From the NCBI GenBank assembly GCA_037783545.1, contig JBBELK010000372.1, positions 186,001 to 250,000 of the forward strand: 64,000 nucleotides of DNA, written 5' to 3'. Below, in pieces: positions 57,185-64,000 of the stretch. The position numbers and the translations under genes were made by a program. The stretch comes from Henricia sp. BOLD:AAB3569 (lineage: Eukaryota > Echinodermata > Asteroidea > Spinulosida > Echinasteridae). The notes under the pieces are model-generated. The model saw nothing but the letters and a program-made list of their open reading frames with translations. It was not told where the DNA came from and made no database searches. Position 1 is the first letter of the stretch. Every line of letters starts with the position of its first letter.

Positions 57185-58285
57185 TTATAATCTTTCAGCG
57201 CTTTTGCTCAGTGCTTTCCCAAGAACTATGTCAACAATTTGTGCTTGGGTGGGACTCCAACCCACAACCTTCTGCATTCTAAAGCAGTTGCCTTAACTAC
57301 TCGACCTGTCAGTGTGCTGGTGTCAAAGGGCCTGTTTGATTTTTGCTACATTTCGTATCATAAGTAATCCCTTGCCCTTTTCCGACAATTTATAACAACA
57401 ATTAAAAACATCAAATGTGCTTGGGTGGGACTTGAACCTATATCCTCATTTTCCTATATTCTACAACAGTTGACTTGACCACTGAGTGTGCTGGTCTCAA
57501 AGAGCCAGTTGGTTTCACAACTAATTTCTTGCCCCTTTCTGATGCAATTTATAACCACTTTATGCTTTAAGTATTTTCCAAACACCTGTGCTTGGGTGGA
57601 CTTGAACCCACAACCTTCTGAATTTTAGAGCAGTTGTCTTAACCTTTCAATCAATCATTGTGCAGGTGTCAAGGGCCAATTTGAATCAGGGAAAAGTTGG
57701 TATCACAACTAATCCCTTGCCCTTTTGTCTACGTAATTTATCACACTTTATACTCGGAGCTTTCGCAAGAACTCTGTTAAAACCTGTGCTTGGGTGGGAC
57801 TCAAACCTACAACGGTCTGCATTCTAGAGCAGTTGTCTAATAACCACTTGACCACTCAGTGCGCTAGTGTCAAAGGGCCAGTTTGGATCATGGAGCAGTT
57901 TGTATCTCAACTGCCCTGTTCTGGTCAAATTTATAAGAACTGCTAAAAACATCAAAATGTGTTTGCGTGGGACTTGAACCTAGAGCAGTTGTCTCAATCC
58001 ATTCAACTACTCAGTGTACTGGTGCCAAAGGGTTTGTTCTAATCGTGGAGCAGTTGGCATCACAACTAATCCCTTGCCCCTTTTTAAAGATATTTGTCAA
58101 CCCCGTGTGCTCAGCACTTTACCAAGAACTGTTAGAACCCATGCCCTTGGATGGGACTCACGAACCCACAGCCTTCTGCATTGTAGAGCAATTGTCTTAA
58201 TCACTCACCCACTCAGTGTGCTGGTGTCGGACTGTCTGAATCATTAAAAACCAGTGCTTGGGCGGGACTCGAACCCACAGCCGAG
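57185..58285 (-). repeat. Tandem array of seven degenerate tRNA-like units
   Basis: GGGACTCGAACCCAC (the inverse of a pol III B box) and variants occur at about 57250, 57427, 57600, 57798, 57969, 58154 and 58265. Each but the last is followed by a block like CTTCTGCATTCTAGAGCAGT, TGTCTTAACCACTCGACCAC and CAGTGTGCTGGTGTCAAAGG. The spacing is mostly 170-200 bases. On the - strand each reads as a tRNA-like sequence without the extra arm. Divergence between units is high, so the array is old. Confidence 0.75.
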
Positions 58286-59634
58286 CAGATTTTTTAAGTT
58301 TCTGGAACATAGGGCACACTTTTGTATTACTAAAACATCTTTGAGCCAATTCCGCTCAAACTCCATATAATTTTCAGGCCTAAGTTGTCTGTTTATTCTT
58401 GGAAGTTGATTTGGCACCGTCATATTTAATTAGATGATACTAGTATTGCTGCGGTATAGCTAAAATAAACGTCTTTTGTTTGGATCAATTCTGCTTTCAT
58501 AAAATACATAAAGTTCATTCATAGCTCCACACATTTTTCACTTTAGTGTCATATATTTGGTGTGAAGTCTTAGCTCTGATTCCTTAGTACTGTAACCGAG
58601 TTAAATTATAGATTTTCTTTCCCTTTTTTCCCCAGTATGTGGCTACTGTTCATATGCACCAACCATCATCTTGAGATTCGCTGGGAGAAGAAATATGGCC
58701 ACTGTTGACCAACAATATCGGTAAGTCACAGTCCATTGTTCTGTCCATCTTTGCTGCAAATATATACCGATTCGTTTTTACCAGCCCGATCAACTCTGAT
58801 TAAGAATGTTGCCTGCAGTTTTTACAGTGAATACACGGAAGATTCCACTACATTCAAGTATTTGCTAAAATGCTTCTCATCTCGTATTTTACTTGCCCCA
58901 CACTAAACGTTAATTTCTCTGAAAGCAGTTTATTTGTAAACTCCACCATGCGTGAGGCAATCCACGATTTTAAATAAAATCAGATGTGAATCTTTATTTG
59001 GTCAGCAACCTAACGTGTCTTCATATTTCCAGCCAAATTGAAAAATTCATCAACTGTCCACTGTTTATTTTTCTCTAAACAGCATTTTATAACATTATAT
59101 TTTCTTAATTTGTGACAGGTGATGAACACGTGTGTGCTAAGCGATGTTGACCAGGAGCTGAATATTTTCAAGATCTGTTTGTGTTTTGGCAGACCTCACT
59201 GCATCATCTTCAGAGTGGCCAAGATTGACCCATGGTAAGTCCAAATATACTGGCATTCACTGTATAAAGTATCTCGAAAAATGACCATTGGGCCTTCAGG
59301 AGTTGCAGTTTACAGGCATGCAACTTTTAAGCTGATTTCCTCCTCTGTCCCATTGGAAAATAAAAACCGCTGTACAAAGTTGGAGATTATTTGCATTTCC
59401 ATTTCCCTTATAACGCAGTTTACAGCATAGAAAAACATTATTTGACTCAACATAATGGTAAATGTTGCATTTGTGCCATTTGTAGTTACTATATTGTTTG
59501 AAAACTTTTCCTTTTTCCCCCCGCAGACACAAGTTGAAGAAATCAAGTCGACTGAACCTTCTGCTCAACTTACCACAGAGTTCCTGAATCTAGCAGTCAG
59601 TTCTCAAATAAGTCTCAAAAAATGACTAACAGTT

Positions 59635-59890
59635 TGTAAACAAAACCAAAGTAACTTTCTCCCCTCAAAAAAAACTAGAAGCTGTCCCAAATTTGTTTCT
59701 CTCTCCAAAAAAAACTGACTAACAGTTTGTAAATATTGAATCAACTCAACCTTTTATCCATCCTTCGGTCAGTTCCTGAGCACACAACTCTTCAGTGTCT
59801 CAAAAATGACTATCAGTTTGTAAACAAACCAAAACTTGCTCAAATTATTCTCTCAAAAAAAATTACTAACAGTTTGTAAACATTGAATTG
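59635..59890 (+). repeat. Imperfect tandem repeat in the last exon
   Basis: TGACTAACAGTTTGTAAACA, TGACTAACAGTTTGTAAATA, TGACTATCAGTTTGTAAACA and TTACTAACAGTTTGTAAACA are spaced about 60-110 bases apart, each preceded by an A-rich run. Confidence 0.8.
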
Positions 59891-60054
59891 TTCTTGATAT
59901 TCTTGTCTTCATTTAGCAACAACCAATTGTATTTATTCTCTTGTAGTATTTACTTTAACAAATAAAGTAATATTTGTAAACAATCTTATTTAAATAGTGT
60001 TATATAGTTAAAGTAGCTTCCAAAGTCAAAATAAAAGTCACTGACAACAAAAGT

Positions 60055-63000
60055 TCATTTGTAAACAAGTCTCATTTTATTCTGTACTCCAATCAGTAAA
60101 CAAGTAATATATTTAAGTCAAATGTTCATTAACTTAATTTATGCAAGGTCCTAATTGCTATTGTCTTTACAGATAGGTTATGAGCCCTCAACAAAAATTA
60201 TACAAAAAAAAAATCGAACAAGGGTTACCCCTTGTCTGATTTTTCTAATGTATTGAGCTGGAGGTTTCCCTCCTACCTGTTCAAGAAAACATTAATAAAA
60301 ATCCTGTACAAAAAAAATACAATTCAAATGATCTATTAAACATCAACTGTAAAACAAGAAAAAAATCATTAAAATAACATTTGTAAATAGGAATTAAGTC
60401 ACAGATTGACGATAAGCTGAAAATAGACTTACTCAAGTTTTTTGTCGATAGACCTTTATCACGGTGCGGCCATCTTCCCTATTACAATGAACCGAAGCAA
60501 GGCTTGCAGAAAAAAATAGTTTGGTCCGTTTTGAAAATGTGCATCAAGAAAACGCGCAGCCAGTGATAAATGTCTATTGACTTAAAAAACCATCCAGATT
60601 ACGACGTACCAGGGCACAAAGACATCACTCGCGAAAATATTTAAAAACTAAGGCGTATTTCGTCTGGAATCGGACTGCTTGCAGCCTCAGGAGCTCCCAT
60701 CTCTGAAAAAGAAAATTACAAAAATTAATTTCAGATCAACACAATTTACAATGCATTTCATACCAAAACTAAATTAATTTTCAGTTAAATTTCTCATCAA
60801 AACTTCCATTTGCCTACAACAATTTACCAGGCATACAAGGTGTACCTTTTAACTGGAAATCATGTCGAGTTTATGTGATCACTAATGTGTTGACAGGAAA
60901 ATTTCCACGTTTAGTTTTAGAGTGTAAAATGTATTGCATATTGGTTATCAAAAATACATTTCATTTTCACCAAAATCTCAATTATGAAACTCAAAACATT
61001 TTAGTTTGATGATAAAAATGCAAAATTAGGAGGGAAAGTGTCTCAAATTTACAAAGAAAAAAAAAGGTATTTTTGAATGAACTTTTGAACCGATTCCTGG
61101 CTTGATAAAAACAAATCATTGGAAAGAGCTACGTCAATAAACGGTAGGAATTTAGTACTCAATCATCACTTTGTCCTTAAAAAAAATTTAAACTGCATGT
61201 TACACATTTTACATGTATTTCCTACAAAAAAGAAAAGGTCAATTCATGTGATGTGGATTGCATTTGAGACATTGATTAGTTCTAAATGTGGTACATGTGC
61301 CCTTGAGCAATGCACTTTGCTTCTCTCCACCCAGGAGTAAATGGTTACCTATAGACCAATCCGGTAACTAAGGTCTCCTCCCCTGTATATCCGCCATAGC
61401 ACTGGAAGCCTCCAGTGCATGAACTGTGCATTTTTTTATGTTGTTGAAGTTGCATTTGTTTACTTCGAACAAGTTGCGCCCCTTTGTATGGGTGTGTCGC
61501 GTGCATGGAATGGATAAGCGCTTTTCGTTCTAAGGCCAAAAAAAAAACTACGTTTAGCATAAGTTGAAGTCTCCCAAAATGACGCGGTAACGCGGCTTTT
61601 ACAAGTTTTTTTTCAGTGGATTGCAAGCAATAAATGTATGTTTTTAAATTTTAATCGAAACACTCAACAGACGGTGCGTGTCTAAGTAAAAAATAACCAG
61701 TGACGCACGCACCGACGATTTTGAAGCGCAGGGTTAAAAGTGATGCGCACACTAACGCTAAACATAGTTCATTTTTTGGCCTAACGGCAACACAAAATGC
61801 ACAGTCCACGCACTGGAAGCCCCCTAGCTATGGCGGATATACAGGGAAGGAGACCTTAGTTACTGGATTGGTCTATTAGGACAGTGAATGTTGATGCGTT
61901 TGCTGGAATAATGGCCGACATAAGTTTATGTTGTAACATGCAGTTTGTACTCGGCAGAAAAGAATAGGGAATTCAACCGACCTCCAATTTTAACCACTCC
62001 AGTAAGTAAATTCATTCACTTGGCACATGCAGTAAGTGAAGTTTGTTGAAATCTTACATGCCAAAAATTAAGGGGTCTGTGCTGAACATTCAACAACTTG
62101 GAACCTTCCAACTATTTACACAGATGAGTAGGTCAAGTCCGTACAATGTACATATATTTATGTGGCCTTTTCGCAAATTCAACTTGATGTGCTACAGGTT
62201 TTGTCTTCACGATGATATACGGATACTATGTACAAAGATGTTGCTATTTTCTCCTTTAGCACAGTGCAGGTAATTTGCAGAATGAGTTAAGTATCGTGGC
62301 CGAGCAGTTTGAGTCATTTACTCAGGTGGAAACACCCAAATGTTGTGGTTTTCAGACTACATGTACTTGAGGTACTTGTGCCCTTGAGCAAGGCACTTGA
62401 CCCCAATTGCTACATCCTGTGGACCCTTGGCCCGGACGTACGCTTCCAGAGCGCTTTTACCAACTCACTGTGTTCGCATTGGACTTTTCGTCTCGGGAAA
62501 AAGTCCCTTGTCAATTTTCCTGGGCAGTAGTGGGCCAGAAAAAGAAACTGCTGGACTCGGGAAAAGTAACTGAGAGGAAAACGTCCTAGGCTTGGACTTA
62601 AAATGGTAAAGTACCCATTGTCTCGGTAAGTTTTCCCAAAAAACATCCAATGCGGACAGGCCTTTAAGTGACATGAAATGCGCTATTAAAGGACACTAGA
62701 AATTTGTCAGTAAATTTATTTGTGTACACTCATTTCGCCACCGATTTCTCAAGCAATGAAATTGCGAAAAGGCCAATAATTTAGTTATTTTCCTAACTTA
62801 GTTTTAAAATTATCCAAAAAAATGTTTCCGGAAAATGCAGTTTATGTATTGATTTATATCATCTCTCAAGCCAATTACTTTAATTTTACTTTGAGGGAAA
62901 ATGTCATGATTTTATTAAGAAGTTGTCTCATAGGTTTAGTGCGTGGGGTCCCATGCAGTGGGTGTCCGTGCATGGTAATCTTTCCTATACGTGCTCAGAT

Positions 63001-63311
63001 CAAGGCCAATTTTACTATGAAATTTTGATATCTAAACTGTACTCAATACCTTGGTTAATTCAAAAGGTTGTAGATGTGCCTTTGGGCAAGGCATTTTACC
63101 ATAAATTGCCTCTCCACACACAGAAAAAAAAAGAGGTACTTTGGTAGTGAATATATAAAACTCCAGTATTTATTGATATCTTTATCAACCTGAGAATTGC
63201 CCAGATTTCCATGGTAAAATTGGCTCCAAGCACAAACAGTACACCTTTAAAGTTACAATAGAGACAGGTACTTACTTCATTTAAACTGGAACCTTGGCTG
63301 GTGATCAAAAC
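60055..63311 (-). CDS. 3' end of an unidentified gene on the - strand (partial)
   Basis: A 36-base exon (63276-63311) has acceptor TTTTCTCCTCAG and a strong donor GAA|GTAAGT. Only one frame is open and reads VLITSQGSSLNE. The next and last exon starts at 60702 after TTTCTTTTTCAG. Read in phase it gives RWELLRLQAV and stops after 25 codons. If the second AG of CAGAG is used, it reads MGAPEAASSPIPDEIRLSF and then stops, which looks more like a natural C-terminus. A poly(A) signal AATAAA on the - strand is at 60081-60076. The rest of the gene lies beyond the right edge. I cannot name it. Confidence 0.4.
61352..61875. mobile_element. 524-bp MITE (TAGACCAATCCGGTAACTAAGG ends)
   Basis: The left TAGACCAATCCGGTAACTAA, GGTCTCC, TATATCCGCCATAGC, CACTGGAAGCC pairs with the right end in inverse, about 70 bases in all. 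The flanks suggest a TA target. It lies in an intron of the - strand gene. Confidence 0.85.
62288..62430 (+). mobile_element. SINE fragment (tRNA-like head and core)
   Basis: TATCGTGGCCGAGCAGTTTGAGTC (A box) is followed by the core TGTGCCCTTGAGCAAGGCAC, as in the fuller copy at 26165-26545. Core-only pieces lie at 61282-61345 and 63060-63125. Confidence 0.6.
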
Positions 63312-63319
63312 CTGAGGAG

Positions 63320-64000
63320 AAAAGACAAAGTATTGCTGTTAATGAAATAAATAAAAGGTTCTCAAAACCCTTACAATGATCATTCAAATTAGCATCATTT
63401 TGTTGAATTATTGTTTTGTGGTAGCCTACATTGTAATTTAATTGTTCATATGTGGATTAAATAAGATTATTCTAGGTAAGAATTGAGGAGTTGATCAGAA
63501 TTTTCTTTTTCTTTAAAATGACTCATCAAGCATCGATAAGTGCAATTTAATGAAAAAAAAACCAAATTTTTGAGCGGGAAAAATTTACGATTTTATGAGG
63601 AAACACTTTTTCAGCTGGTCTCATATGTTTGGTAAGAATTTAGTACTCGGACATCACTATTTTTCTCTTAAAATGAATTATTAATCATCAATAAGTACAA
63701 ATCTAATGAAATTTTTTCCGTATACATTAAACAAAGATTTGAAAGAAATTACCTCCTGGAATCAACAGATAATCTCATTTTAAACGAGCGTGACCAGATT
63801 TTTCCTAAAAATGGATTGTGTACTAACCTAACAGTCATTTAATACTTCCCCAAAATATTATCCATGGGAATTAAGTAAACAGGAAATTTGCAATCCCCAA
63901 TTTGGATGTGAAAGCAAAAAAGTTGATGTAATTACTGCACTGCTTTATGTAACCATGCATTAGTTTACTAAACTTCGGTGAATTTTTGACGATATTCCTG
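63320..64000. other. Intronic or intergenic AT-rich sequence
   Basis: No further exon can be supported before the right edge. TTTAGTACTC(A/G) ... ATCATCAATAAGT-like segments are repeated near 63520 and 63680. Confidence 0.4.

Larger units (their letters stand above)
57006..59985 (+). ncRNA. Spliced transcript, apparently noncoding
   Basis: Four exon-like blocks have matching splice signals. Exon A is 57006-57124 (acceptor TTTTAACAG, weak donor CAG|GTATTG). B is 58636-58720 (acceptor TTTTTTCCCCAG, donor CG|GTAAGT). C is 59119-59234 (acceptor TTTGTGACAG, donor CATG|GTAAGT). D starts at 59527 (acceptor TTTCCCCCCGCAG) and has AATAAA at 59961. Blocks B, C and D are strong by signal. No frame stays open across B-C, so a protein is unlikely (a 22-codon frame from 58637 is the best). 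Exon D repeats CTAACAGTTTGTAAACA about four times. I recognise no known RNA. Exon A could belong elsewhere because an array of tRNA-like repeats lies between A and B. Confidence 0.5.

Overview
This 64 kb window is animal nuclear DNA, almost certainly from a marine invertebrate deuterostome; an echinoderm is my best guess. The reasons are spliced genes, an Sp5-type Krueppel-like factor with the bilaterian two-exon layout, L2/CR1-like LINEs, tRNA-headed SINEs and a very dense mosaic of small inverted-repeat transposons. There are no operons, ribosome binding sites or CRISPR arrays. Most long open frames here are chance frames inside repeats, and I left them out.

Recognisable genes are few. (1) An Sp5 transcription factor on the + strand (exons 5307-5339 and 5786-6921) has a one-base frame break between the N-terminal part and the zinc fingers. 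(2) A five-exon SPFH/Band-7-like membrane protein gene on the - strand (21562-26716) has a one-base frame break in exon 4 and a MITE inside coding exon 5. (3) A second, shorter gene of the same family on the - strand (43799-46836) has exon phases that match the first and an exon 3 of identical length. Intron 1 of both genes starts with GC instead of GT. (4) A damaged Ly-6/uPAR (three-finger, GPI-anchored) gene lies on the - strand (33709-39353). (5) An apparently noncoding spliced transcript on the + strand (about 57006-59985) runs tail to tail into the 3' end of a gene on the - strand that enters from the right edge (about 60055-63311).

Layout: 1-1010 holds a 289-bp tandem duplication and degenerate ATTCGA repeats. 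1.5-5 kb is repeats. 4.8-7 kb is Sp5 and its promoter. 7-21 kb is repeat mosaic. 21.5-27 kb is SPFH gene 1. 27-32 kb is repeats with two LINE remnants, one split by a 1.87-kb transposon with a 9-bp target duplication. 33.7-39.4 kb is the Ly-6 remnant, with large fold-back elements in its introns. 43.8-46.8 kb is SPFH gene 2. 47-56.8 kb is repeats, including a 140-bp satellite. 57-64 kb holds the convergent transcripts and an array of tRNA-like units.

The genes show no common pathway apart from the two SPFH paralogues. What unites the window is how inverted-repeat transposons have shaped it: they sit in introns, flank exons as inverted pairs, interrupt one coding exon and abut a splice site of another gene. 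All coordinates and splice sites were read by eye from the sequence; no alignment or database search was run.
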